Shown here piece by piece: positions 9,298-22,618 of a DNA stretch of 64,000 bases (positions are counted from its first letter, which is position 1; each line of letters opens with the position of its first letter). The notes beneath the pieces were generated by a model, which did not search any database, had not been told where the DNA came from, and saw only the letters and a list, made by a program, of their open reading frames with translations. The stretch is from Candidatus Poseidonia sp. (lineage in GTDB: Archaea; Thermoplasmatota; Poseidoniia; Poseidoniales; Poseidoniaceae), in contig JAURDA010000003.1 of the NCBI GenBank assembly GCA_030828165.1, positions 1 to 64,000 on the forward strand. Direction: 5' to 3'. Both the position numbers and the translations under genes were made by a program.

Positions 9298-10326
9298 ATG
9301 AGGTGCCTTTCGTACGTGCTTCTTGGGGTCCTCTTGCTCCCACTCTTCGCTGGAGGGGGGGGTGGCCTGCCGTCCGCCCAAGCGGCAACAGGGTGCGAGG
9401 GTTCCATCGAGAGCCCGGTTTGGAACGAAACCGTCCAACGGCATGCGCTCGTCCCCTTTTCTTCATGGAACGAACCGTACTACGAAGACGATGTTTGGAT
9501 CGAGGACGTTGAAAAACGCCCCTCAAGCGGGACCTCGGTTGCATCGAACGACGCGCTTCACCCCGAGGAATATTGGATGTACAATCCGTCGTGGCCTCTG
9601 CCCGCCCTCGACCTCTTTACCAAAGGTCATTACATCACGATGGAGGTCGGCAACGACAGCGTCGGGGCTCTGCGATTGAATCTATCCAGCTCGCACCGAA
9701 CCACGTTTTGCGTGACCCTCTCTTCCCTTGTCGGCAACGACACCCAGCCCGTGGACGCCGATGTTTATTTGATGACGGAATCGCAATACAACCGCTACGA
9801 AAACGTGTACCAAATGGTCCACGGTGGGTGGTGGATGTGGGATGCGGCCTTCAGTGACCAGGGGGATATGGATTTGAGCAACATCCCACCTGAATGGCGC
9901 AGTTTTGACCCCACGGGCTGGCAGAGTTATCGCGATGTTCACCAGTACGAAAGCCGCTCCAGCGCCACCTTCTCCGTGAGTCTTGACGGCCCTGAAGTCT
10001 ACAGTTCGTTGTTCGGTAGCGATGACTGGCAGGATTTCTACCTCGTCATCGATACGTGGAACAACACCCATGACACCGATGCGCCTGCTCCCGGGACGGT
10101 GGTTCTCGCCGAAGTTACCGTCATCGCCGAATCCCGTTCGGTGCTTTTCCCTCCTTGGACGGTGCCCTTGGTGCTGCTGGGTATTTTTGCCACGCTGATC
10201 ATCGTCCCCGTCGTGCTCAACAAGCGTTACATGGAAGCGGGTTTGGGCGGAGCGGACACATCGACGTTGTCGTCGTCAACCTCCGTCCCTCACCTCGAGC
10301 AGGTGGGCTCAGGGGACGATGGCTAA
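9298..10326 (+). CDS. Exported membrane-anchored protein of unknown function
   Basis: 342 residues with signal peptide (CLSYVLLGVLLLPLFAGGG...AQA), an external region rich in Trp, Tyr and Asp with several N-x-S/T sequons, and a C-terminal membrane helix (FPPWTVPLVLLGIFATLIIVPVVL) followed by a short Ser/Thr-rich tail. The external part looks all-beta (YLVIDTWNN, TVVLAEVTVIAES) and has few cysteines. I do not recognise a family. It follows the giant PKD protein by 45 bases on the same strand and shares its topology (type I, C-terminal anchor), so the two could act together at the surface. Confidence 0.6.
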   Translation: MRCLSYVLLGVLLLPLFAGGGGGLPSAQAATGCEGSIESPVWNETVQRHALVPFSSWNEPYYEDDVWIEDVEKRPSSGTSVASNDALHPEEYWMYNPSWPLPALDLFTKGHYITMEVGNDSVGALRLNLSSSHRTTFCVTLSSLVGNDTQPVDADVYLMTESQYNRYENVYQMVHGGWWMWDAAFSDQGDMDLSNIPPEWRSFDPTGWQSYRDVHQYESRSSATFSVSLDGPEVYSSLFGSDDWQDFYLVIDTWNNTHDTDAPAPGTVVLAEVTVIAESRSVLFPPWTVPLVLLGIFATLIIVPVVLNKRYMEAGLGGADTSTLSSSTSVPHLEQVGSGDDG

Positions 10327-10330
10327 GGAA

Positions 10331-11128
10331 TCAATACTCAAGCAGCGTCCAGGCGTTCTTCAAGTCCCGAACGTTCACAAGGCCCTTGTTGGAGAGTTTG
10401 TATTCTGAACGGAGCGTGGCATACACGAGGTCTTGGCCCAAGACCGGTGCGTGAAGGCGGGTCCAGTCGCCGCCGTTGCCGAGCGCCATCAGGGAAAAGG
10501 CGAGCTTGGAGTTTCGCAGTTCATAACTTGCTTCAATGATTTGGAGGGCGTCTTGGTGGTCGTTCACGGTGCCGCAGAATTTGAAAATCTGCCCTTCATT
10601 GGCGTTTTCTTCGACCATCTTGACCAGTTCTTCCGCAGAAGGTGTGGTCGTGGTGTTGTGAATCGACGAGATGACGCTGACGTTGCCTTCTTCGGCTTGC
10701 GAGAGCAAGGCAGAGCGTTGCTTTTCGTCGATGGAGAGTTCCAAGTCAATGCGGCTAACGCCGGAGGCAATGGCTTTCTCGAGAATAGCGATGCGTGTCT
10801 TTTCGTCACCGGGGAAGTAGCCGCCTTCTTCGCTTGGTCGGACGGTGAACACCACCGGTAGCGGGATGCTTTCCTTGAGGGCGGAAATCGCTTCGTCCAC
10901 GTCGACTTCGCTTTCTTCTCGTACCGGCCATTCCTCTTCGGGAGCCATCACTCGCTTGATCTCGCCTTCTTCGTCCTCCACCTCAACGGGTTCGGGTTTC
11001 TTGAGATAGAGGCGGTCAAAGCGCACTTCGACCATGTCGGCACCTGCAAGGTTGGCACGTGCAGCTTCGTCAGCCATCGCTTTCACGGTCGTACCGTCAA
11101 GGGAAACGCACACTTTCGGTCCAGTCAT
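10331..11128 (-). CDS. aroD: Type I 3-dehydroquinate dehydratase
   Basis: Converts 3-dehydroquinate to 3-dehydroshikimate in aromatic amino-acid synthesis. Recognisable type I features: VSLDG at the N-terminus, MVEVRFDRL with the conserved Glu and Arg, VFTVRPSEEGG, RIDLEL, the catalytic His in SSIHNTTTTP, and the Schiff-base Lys in IFKFCGT. A lineage-specific acidic insertion of about 30 residues (about 45-75, rich in Glu and Val) sits between the second and third strands. 265 residues, slightly longer than usual because of this insert. The pathway partner aroA lies 30 kb away at 41235. Its 3' end is 4 bases from the convergent gene at 9298. Confidence 0.9.
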   Translation of the reverse strand: MTGPKVCVSLDGTTVKAMADEAARANLAGADMVEVRFDRLYLKKPEPVEVEDEEGEIKRVMAPEEEWPVREESEVDVDEAISALKESIPLPVVFTVRPSEEGGYFPGDEKTRIAILEKAIASGVSRIDLELSIDEKQRSALLSQAEEGNVSVISSIHNTTTTPSAEELVKMVEENANEGQIFKFCGTVNDHQDALQIIEASYELRNSKLAFSLMALGNGGDWTRLHAPVLGQDLVYATLRSEYKLSNKGLVNVRDLKNAWTLLEY

Positions 11129-16063
<4,935 letters not shown>

Positions 16064-16162
16064 GGGCGGGCAGCGGCCTCGTTGTTTGCAAGGGCGGAGA
16101 AGCGACGCATTCAAACGGGGGGGCGTGTTCTCCAAACTTGCGAGGGGTTTCTTCTTCCGCAG

Positions 16163-17428
16163 GTGAGTTTCTTGGACGAACGGTCATTGATTTACGATTG
16201 GAACGTTGTGGATTACGACATTAACCGAAACCCCTCCAACCATCCTCACGGTGTTTGGTTTGACGATGAAACGCTGCGAGACGGTCTGCAAAGTCCAAGC
16301 GCACGCAATCCCAGCATCGAACAAAAAATCGAATTGTTGGGGTACATGGAAAAACTCGGCTTGCAAAAAGTCGACTTGGGCCTCCCAGGAGCAGGGCCTT
16401 TTCACCGAAACCACATCGATGCGATGCTGAGTCACATCAACGACAACGATTACAGCATCCGCCCTGGCGCCGCTGTTCGTACCTTGATGGGGGACATTGA
16501 ACCGCTCGTCGAAATGCAAGCCAAACACGAAATGGAAATCCAAGCTTCCGCATTCTTGGGCACCAGTCCCATTCGCCAATACACCGAAGGGTGGACGATG
16601 GAGAAGTTGATCACAACCATGGAAGCCGCCGTCTCCTACGCCGTTGATAACGATGTTCCGGTCATGTTCGTTACGGAGGACACGACCCGTTCCAACCCTG
16701 AAGATGTCAAAATGATCTACCAACGAGCAATGGAATTGGGCGTTCGCCGCCTCTGCGTTTGTGATACGTGCGGCCACGTCACTCCCAACGGGGTCAAGAA
16801 ACTCCTCTCGTTCATTGACGAAGAGGTCATCAAAGACGCTGGGTATCAACGCCAAGACATCGAGGTCAACTGGCACGGCCACCAAGACCGTGGTTTGGGC
16901 GTTGCCAACAACATCGCTGCCGTTGAGGCGGGCGCCGACGTTATTCACGGAACCGCCCTTGGTGTTGGTGAACGCGCAGGGAACGCACCTCTTGACCAAA
17001 CGCTGGTGAATCTCAAACTCATGGGCGTCATTGACAACGACCTCACCTTGCTCGACACCTACATGCAAAAGGCCAACGAATACATCGAGGTCCCTCTGCC
17101 TCGAAACTACCCCGTGTTTGGGAACGACGCCTTTGAAACCGGAACGGGCGTTCACGCCTCGGCGGTCATCAAAGCCATGCGAAAGGGCGACCACTGGCTG
17201 GCCGACCGGGTGTATTCCGGTGTTCCTGCGGGTGATTTCGGTCTCAAACAGGTCATTCGTATCGGTCACATGTCCGGGCGCTCGAACATCATTTGGTGGC
17301 TTGAACAAAACGGTATTGAGGCGAACGATGACTTGGTCGCCCATCTGTTTGAAGTGGCGAAGAGCCAAAAACGGAACATGCTGGAGAGCGAGATCCACGA
17401 GGCCGTCGCTGCCTTCTCGGGTCAATGA
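16163..17428 (+). CDS. DRE-TIM carboxyltransferase of the isopropylmalate/homocitrate synthase family
   Basis: Condenses an acyl-CoA with a 2-oxo acid in related enzymes (LeuA, citramalate or homocitrate synthases). Visible: DETLRDGLQSPS near the N-terminus, KVDLGLPGAGP, DTTRSNPEDV, the metal-binding HxH in NWHGHQDRGLG (about 235-245), and GVGERAGNAPL. At about 421 residues it lacks the LeuA C-terminal allosteric domain. DETLRDGLQ rather than DTTLRDGEQ marks it as a divergent branch, so the substrate cannot be assigned. Start uncertain: I choose GTG 16163 (VSFLDERSL) after GCAG; TTG 16082, 16172 and 16187 are in frame. A long antisense open frame over the gene is a shadow. Confidence 0.75.
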   Translation: MSFLDERSLIYDWNVVDYDINRNPSNHPHGVWFDDETLRDGLQSPSARNPSIEQKIELLGYMEKLGLQKVDLGLPGAGPFHRNHIDAMLSHINDNDYSIRPGAAVRTLMGDIEPLVEMQAKHEMEIQASAFLGTSPIRQYTEGWTMEKLITTMEAAVSYAVDNDVPVMFVTEDTTRSNPEDVKMIYQRAMELGVRRLCVCDTCGHVTPNGVKKLLSFIDEEVIKDAGYQRQDIEVNWHGHQDRGLGVANNIAAVEAGADVIHGTALGVGERAGNAPLDQTLVNLKLMGVIDNDLTLLDTYMQKANEYIEVPLPRNYPVFGNDAFETGTGVHASAVIKAMRKGDHWLADRVYSGVPAGDFGLKQVIRIGHMSGRSNIIWWLEQNGIEANDDLVAHLFEVAKSQKRNMLESEIHEAVAAFSGQ

Positions 17429-18805
17429 TCACGCTGCTTCTTCTTCCTCGAACTCTTTCTCTTCGTTGGTGATTTTTGAGGCGATCCATTCCGAATCAAC
17501 CTCGCCACCGATCCATTCGCCGTCAAGCGAAATCTCGTTGATTTCGTGCTCTTCTCGCCATACCCGTTCTTCCATTGAGCCGTTGACGATGAAGCGCCCG
17601 TTCTCGTCAATTTGCTCCTGCAAAAGCGAGAAGTGTTTGGCGATCGGCAAGAAGTGGCCAACGGGCATGCCGGCGGAAGTGAACGGGTTGGTTGCCGCCC
17701 CGATGACGAGGCCGTCCTCTGGCGCAACGATGTCCACCGTCATCCCGGGGGTTGCTGGGTCGGAAATGGTCGCTACAACCTCTCCTTCTCGCATCACGCT
17801 GCCCGCTGAGACAAACATGTCCAACAGGCCACCTTCGCCGGCTCTCAGCCACGTTGAGCCGCTCGCCAAAATCCGGAACTTAGGTCGCTGTGGGTTTCCT
17901 GGAATCATGCGCATGGAACGAAGCGCATTCAGGATGCCGTGAACTGCGACCTTGACGGATTGGTCTCCAAGAAAATCAGCCCCTCCTCCTTCGTAGGTGA
18001 TGACGGGAATGTCGAGTTTGTTGGCGGTTCGCCGCAGCGTTCCCTTTGGTGGGATGGAATCCAAGAGGATTTCAATGCCGAAGGATTTCGCAAGTAAGTA
18101 TGAACTTGTATGGGTCAAGTCGACCCGAACCTGAGGCATGTTTGTTCGGCCTTTTGCTGCGCTATGCAGGTCGATAATGGCGTCGCTGTCCTCCACGAGA
18201 TGCGACCAAACTTGGTCCGCCACGCGACGGGTGGTGGACCCTCCGGGGTCGCCGGGGAATTGACGGTTCAGGTCCCTGCCGTCTGGGAAATAGCGAGATT
18301 TCATCCGATAGCCCGGGAGATTGACGACGGGCACGATTCGGAGGGTGCCTGCCATGGTGGCGGGGTCCAGCGGTTTTCCTGAGTCGGTGAAAGCGTTGCT
18401 CAGGAGGTGGGTGCATGCTGATGGGCCGGTGAGTTCGTCGCCGTGAATGGCACCCAGTACGGTGATGCAGGGCCCCGGTCGTGCGCCGTGCAAAACGGTG
18501 ACCGGGACCGGCCAGCGGTCGCCAAGGTTGACATCCAACAACGGAAGGTGGACGGTTCGAAGCGTCCCGGGCTTGATCCGCTTGCGGTAAAACCGAATGT
18601 CGCCCCATGTTGATGTGCGGTCCCATTCGGGTCGGTCTTCGGTTTGATGAGCTTTCATGGCTTCTTCAATCGCTACCTTTCGCCGTTTGGGCAACTCGTG
18701 AGCGACACGCACTTTGCGGACGGTTTTCTTCCGTCGCTCGCCCATGGCCTTTCGACGGTTGTCGTCCTCATCAACGCTCCGCTCTTCAGCCGCAACAAAC
18801 TCCAT
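17429..18805 (-). CDS. Succinylglutamate desuccinylase/aspartoacylase-family zinc hydrolase
   Basis: M14-like amidohydrolase. Zinc motif GAIHGDELTG (about 118-127, HxxE), the substrate-binding DLNRQFPG, and the third ligand in IIDLHSAA (about 208-215) are intact. The C-terminal part has a barrel-like segment (MREGEVVATISDP...IVAPEDGLVIG) as in related AstE-like proteins of many archaea and bacteria. N-terminal 60 residues are highly basic, possibly nucleic-acid binding or disordered. I place the start at ATG 18805 (MEFVAAEERS), because the in-frame ATG at 18832 would overlap the start codon of the divergent thioesterase. Substrate unknown; family members hydrolyse N-acyl amino acids or ligate amino acids to side chains. 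Confidence 0.7.
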   Translation of the reverse strand: MEFVAAEERSVDEDDNRRKAMGERRKKTVRKVRVAHELPKRRKVAIEEAMKAHQTEDRPEWDRTSTWGDIRFYRKRIKPGTLRTVHLPLLDVNLGDRWPVPVTVLHGARPGPCITVLGAIHGDELTGPSACTHLLSNAFTDSGKPLDPATMAGTLRIVPVVNLPGYRMKSRYFPDGRDLNRQFPGDPGGSTTRRVADQVWSHLVEDSDAIIDLHSAAKGRTNMPQVRVDLTHTSSYLLAKSFGIEILLDSIPPKGTLRRTANKLDIPVITYEGGGADFLGDQSVKVAVHGILNALRSMRMIPGNPQRPKFRILASGSTWLRAGEGGLLDMFVSAGSVMREGEVVATISDPATPGMTVDIVAPEDGLVIGAATNPFTSAGMPVGHFLPIAKHFSLLQEQIDENGRFIVNGSMEERVWREEHEINEISLDGEWIGGEVDSEWIASKITNEEKEFEEEEAA

Positions 18806-18830
18806 GAAGCGTCCTTGCCCGTGGGTGGAC

Positions 18831-19298
18831 ATGAGCGAGCAAGGTGTCCAGCGAACCTATGCGCCCAACTCCATCTGTTTTGGATGTGGCCCGGCGAATG
18901 AACACGGTTTGCAAATCGATTCGTACAGAACCGAAGACGGTCTCGTGATGACCTTTCAACCTCAACCAGAACACCAAGCCTTCCCAGGCATGGTGAACGG
19001 CGGAATCATCGGCACGTTGCTCGACTGTCACGGCAACTGGGCAGCCGCCATGGCCCTTATGGACGCCGGCAACTTGGACGAACCTCCCTGCACCGTGACG
19101 GCAACGTACGAAGTGAAACTTCGCCGCCCCACGCCGGTCGACACCGAGTTAACCGTGGTTGCCCGTGTGGTCGAACTCATGGAGGACCGGGCCAACGTCG
19201 AACTCTCGCTTGAAGCAAACGGGAAAACCTGCGCTACCGGAAGTGGGCTCTTTGTCGCCGTCAAGGAAGGCCACCCTGCATACCATCGCTGGTCGTGA
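18831..19298 (+). CDS. PaaI-like hotdog-fold thioesterase
   Basis: 155 residues. The N-terminal CFGCGPANEHGLQI is the signature of a common PaaI/DUF4442-like hotdog subgroup. The hotdog helix follows: HQAFPGMVNGGIIGTLLDCHG, with the catalytic-type Gly-Gly-Ile and Asp. The beta sheet ends VELSLEANGKTCATGSGLFVAV. Probably hydrolyses acyl-CoA thioesters; substrate unknown. ATG 18831 is the only suitable start before the signature. It overlaps in part the alternative ATG of the divergent AstE-like gene. Ten bases separate its stop from the SprT-like gene. Confidence 0.75.
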   Translation: MSEQGVQRTYAPNSICFGCGPANEHGLQIDSYRTEDGLVMTFQPQPEHQAFPGMVNGGIIGTLLDCHGNWAAAMALMDAGNLDEPPCTVTATYEVKLRRPTPVDTELTVVARVVELMEDRANVELSLEANGKTCATGSGLFVAVKEGHPAYHRWS

Positions 19299-19308
19299 GG
19301 CGAACGGC

Positions 19309-19839
19309 ATGGCCAGAGCGAACCCTCAGCAAAAGGTCGCTCTTGAACAGCTCCGTGAAGACGTCCTCGGGACCATGCAAGACCTGTCGTTGGTCGGCGT
19401 TCAAGTCATATCGGCGTTGGAAGACCTGCCTCTTGGTGTCCTGCGGCGAAGCGCCACGCAGCGGCACGGCGTGACGCGTTGGAGGCGGGGAGCCGACGGT
19501 ACCCTCGTCGTTGAAACGGTGGATTTGCATCCAAACTTGTTGTGCGAGGCTTGGAATTCATATGCGAAGTTTGTCTTGTACCACGAATTTCTTCATGCAC
19601 TCGGGTGGCGAGCCCACGACATGCACTTCCGAGGGCTTGAAGCCCTGTGGCCCGATGCTGCTGCCCGCAGACTCGGACCTTCGTTTACGCAGGCGATGCG
19701 AACGAATCGGGCCACGTGGATGTGGTCGTGCTCCACGTGCGATCAGCGTTTTCCTCGCCAAAAGCGAGGAAACGGCAGATATATCTGCCGAACGTGTCGA
19801 ACTCCCCTGCTTGATGTTCCCGTGCATGACGCTCAATGA
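19309..19839 (+). CDS. SprT-like zinc metalloprotease
   Basis: 176 residues. The zinc protease motif HEFLHALGWRAHDMHF (about 92-107) carries HExxH and a downstream third His, and the C-terminus has a CxxC...CxxC zinc ribbon (SCSTCDQRF...YICRTCRTPL). This matches SprT-like proteins, the family of the DNA-protein crosslink protease Spartan. A role in cleaving crosslinked proteins is inference. The start MARANPQQK gives a compact domain. It overlaps the next gene by the 4-base ATGA, a sign of translational coupling with a membrane protein. Confidence 0.75.
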   Translation: MARANPQQKVALEQLREDVLGTMQDLSLVGVQVISALEDLPLGVLRRSATQRHGVTRWRRGADGTLVVETVDLHPNLLCEAWNSYAKFVLYHEFLHALGWRAHDMHFRGLEALWPDAAARRLGPSFTQAMRTNRATWMWSCSTCDQRFPRQKRGNGRYICRTCRTPLLDVPVHDAQ

Positions 19840-21911
19840 TATACCAGTTCACTGTGGTCGTCGTGTTGAGCATGGCCAACTTCACGCGTCCGCTCCTGGT
19901 GCTCGGGGTGCTGATGGTGTCGTTCTACCAGCCGTGGACGCTGGTTCATGCATCCGCTGGCCTCACCTCCGAAGAGAACGGCGGCGACCTCTTCTTGTCG
20001 TGCAGAGAGGACAACGACTGCGTCCTCACGCCAACGCCGATCGGCGAAGAGGTTGTGACGGGCCAGAGTTCAGCCAACGCTTTTCAGTCGGAAACGTTGA
20101 CGTTTGAATTTCAAGCCGACCCTCCCCAACACCACGTGGCATTGCTTCCAGACCTGATGGCGCTGATGGAAATTGATTTCAAACACCAAACCGAAGCGGG
20201 GAGTTTGTTCCGGCCCGCTCTCAATGCCCGTTTGATTTTGGGTCAAAGCGTCAACGAGTGGTCCTTCGAAGCGGATCAACTTCCGCAAACGAACCCGGCC
20301 CCCTACGTGTTGGAGGATGAACCCCTCTCGCTCACCGGTGGGCGGGTCCTGTGGGAGGATGAACCTCTTCGTTTGGTGCTCACGTTCACGTTGGACCGGC
20401 CGGGTACGTGGGCCTTGAACATGCGTGGGGCTTCCGTGGTCAAACTCGATGTCCCTTGGTCCATCGATGCTGAGGCCGTTGACCGAGACGAACCCACTTC
20501 CACCACCCAGCCCCGCTCAACCCAGTTTGAGGACCTCAACGTTGGGGCGTTGGTGGGCGCAGACCACGACTGTTGGGCCTTTGAGGTGGAAACCCACGAA
20601 GTCTTGAGGCTCTTGGTCGAATGGGAGCAAGTGCCCATTGAATTGGAACAACCGCATCCCGTTCCCGATTTCATCACCGCCGCAGGCCGCCGAGCACCTG
20701 CGCCGGAGGTTCTGGTTGATGATGACGGCTCGTCGGTCAAAATGACGTACCGATGGCGCGCCTTATCCACGGGCGATTACACGATGTGCATGCACGGCTC
20801 GCCGGGGAAGGTTCAGCCCTACACGTGGTCAGGGGCGTTTGGCTACGAAGGATTGGGTCCCACCGACCCCACGGGTTTTGGTTCGGCAAGTTACTATCCT
20901 CAAGGCGCCGCTTTGCTCGGAGACCTCGACGACCCATACCGACTCCACGGCCAGGGTCTTGCGCTTCTTCTCCTCTCCATGGTGATGCTCGGGGTCTTTC
21001 TCTTGGTGGCGATGCGACCAACAACCTCCTACAAGCTTCGGTTGGGCCTCTTCGTCCCCGGCGCGGTTCTCCTTCTCGTCGGTGGGGTTCTGCATCCGTT
21101 GTGGGCCATGGCCGATGAAGTCCAGCATGAAGACGAAATCACGCTCGACACGCTCATTGAAATGCGCTTGCAACAACTCTGGGACGTTTCAGCCGACGGC
21201 GTTCCCGACCAGACCCTCTCCACGCACACAGGGGCCACTTGGGGCATGCTCGACGGCGAGAAATTGAAACTGAAACTGACCGTTGAAGAAGCGATCCCGC
21301 TCGAAGACGGCCGATGGCAGTTGTTGGTTCCTGAACTTGCTTCGCTTCGTCTTGACCAAGCCATTTTCGGGCAAGTCGCCAAAGGGCAAACGTACCAGTC
21401 CGACGATGGCATGTTGGAAAGCCAGACCGTTCGCTTCGTGTTGCTCGCTGGACGTTCCCTCTTGCTCGACCTCTTGATGTTGGAAGCCTTGTTGGTGGTT
21501 GATGACGTTCCCGACTCATCGGTCTTCCACATTGAAACCACGATGGTCGCTACCCATGCCGCCGGGTCCATCGCTGCGCCTGCATGGGGCACTCGGCCCG
21601 AGGGAATTTCTACAGCGGAATGGGTCCGCTTGCAAGGCTCCCTGTTCCCCGATCGTATTTCCATCAGTTTGTGCGATTGCGACTTGGATCTCTTGGACGT
21701 CACCTTCCTCCCCTCCAGCGGTTTTGACTTGGCGGACTTGCCTCAACAGTGGGGCCTGCGAAACGCCGTGGGTCTCCTCCCCTACGGTTCGGTGTTGATG
21801 TGGTTGGGCCTCATTTTGGGTGCGAGCGCCACCACGATGGAGGTTCAACGAGCATCAAGAGCCCAAAAACTCGCAGAGGCTTACCGCTCAGAGGGCGGCC
21901 AATGGGCGTGA
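19836..21911 (+). CDS. Large multi-segment membrane protein of unknown function
   Basis: 691 residues. A signal/anchor region at the N-terminus (RPLLVLGVLMVSFYQPW) precedes a 340-residue external beta-rich region with Trp and acidic residues. Two closely spaced membrane helices follow (LALLLLSMVMLGVFLLVAM and LGLFVPGAVLLLVGGVL), then a second external region of about 230 residues and a final helix (LPYGSVLMWLGLILGASA) with a basic tail. No family recognised. The ATG at 19836 overlaps the stop of the SprT-like gene (ATGA); ATG 19872 (MANFTRPLL) is an equally good start for a signal peptide. Convergent with the TerB-like gene, one base apart. Confidence 0.55.
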   Translation: MIYQFTVVVVLSMANFTRPLLVLGVLMVSFYQPWTLVHASAGLTSEENGGDLFLSCREDNDCVLTPTPIGEEVVTGQSSANAFQSETLTFEFQADPPQHHVALLPDLMALMEIDFKHQTEAGSLFRPALNARLILGQSVNEWSFEADQLPQTNPAPYVLEDEPLSLTGGRVLWEDEPLRLVLTFTLDRPGTWALNMRGASVVKLDVPWSIDAEAVDRDEPTSTTQPRSTQFEDLNVGALVGADHDCWAFEVETHEVLRLLVEWEQVPIELEQPHPVPDFITAAGRRAPAPEVLVDDDGSSVKMTYRWRALSTGDYTMCMHGSPGKVQPYTWSGAFGYEGLGPTDPTGFGSASYYPQGAALLGDLDDPYRLHGQGLALLLLSMVMLGVFLLVAMRPTTSYKLRLGLFVPGAVLLLVGGVLHPLWAMADEVQHEDEITLDTLIEMRLQQLWDVSADGVPDQTLSTHTGATWGMLDGEKLKLKLTVEEAIPLEDGRWQLLVPELASLRLDQAIFGQVAKGQTYQSDDGMLESQTVRFVLLAGRSLLLDLLMLEALLVVDDVPDSSVFHIETTMVATHAAGSIAAPAWGTRPEGISTAEWVRLQGSLFPDRISISLCDCDLDLLDVTFLPSSGFDLADLPQQWGLRNAVGLLPYGSVLMWLGLILGASATTMEVQRASRAQKLAEAYRSEGGQWA

Positions 21912-21912
21912 A

Positions 21913-22530
21913 TCATTCCTTGTTTTTCTTTTCCAATTCATCGGAAACAGCAGCCGAGACTTCCTCTTTTGACATGTTTGCAGCTTTGGCTGCTTCATCG
22001 ATGGATTCGGCTTCGGCTTCGGTGATCTTGCCATCCGCTGCTGCGGACTTAATGGCGGCCTTGACGTTGATGTCAGCCGCTTCGGAATCGGTAATGCCTA
22101 GTGCCTCCTGGAATGATTTCAATTCCACGAGTTCCTCTTTGGTGATGACGCCGTCCTGCCATGCGGATTCGTAAGCGTGAACCAAAAAGTCACGGTAGGC
22201 GTCTTGGTTGAGCAAAACGTCTCGAATCAAGCCGGTGTCGACCCCGGAGGGGCCGTCCGCCATGTCGAGCAGAGCGATGGAGCGGCGGACTTCCTTGACG
22301 GCCATGTCTTTCAGTCCGTGGCCTGCCCAGACCGCACCGGCCGCGACGACGGCAGCGGAGAACCAGCGCATCACGTTGGCGTCCACGATTTCACCGGGTT
22401 CAATGAGGTGGAAGATGCCCAAAACGACCATCGCTGCACCGCACATGACCTCCACCCAATCGTTCAAATCGGGTTCATCGTCAAACACCGAGAGCCGTTC
22501 TTCAACCATGGACTCAACGTCGTCGCTCAT
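21913..22530 (-). CDS. Membrane protein with C-terminal TerB-like helical domain
   Basis: 205 residues. An acidic N-terminus precedes two membrane helices (VMCGAAMVVLGIFHLI and RWFSAAVVAAGAVWAGHGL). The C-terminal half has two acidic helical repeats, AWQDGVITKEELVELKSF and AAADGKITEAEAESIDEA, the D-G-x-I-T/S-x-x-E pattern of TerB/DjlA-like domains, which often bind metals or sit at the membrane in stress-response systems. No tellurite-resistance partners are nearby. The gene is divergent from hel308 across an 88-base spacer. Confidence 0.55.
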   Translation of the reverse strand: MSDDVESMVEERLSVFDDEPDLNDWVEVMCGAAMVVLGIFHLIEPGEIVDANVMRWFSAAVVAAGAVWAGHGLKDMAVKEVRRSIALLDMADGPSGVDTGLIRDVLLNQDAYRDFLVHAYESAWQDGVITKEELVELKSFQEALGITDSEAADINVKAAIKSAAADGKITEAEAESIDEAAKAANMSKEEVSAAVSDELEKKNKE

Positions 22531-22618
22531 GAACTGACCATCCCTCGGTGGGACTTAGGGATGTCGGCCTGCACCCCCCTCCGTCGTCCTTTTGAACCGC
22601 TGCCTCAACTCTGGGTGC

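Noticed and set aside
16184-17425. Antisense open frame of 413 codons over the LeuA-family gene
   Set aside because: Composition is His/Val/Asp-rich without motifs, typical of the shadow frame of a GC-rich gene; the sense frame has clear family motifs.
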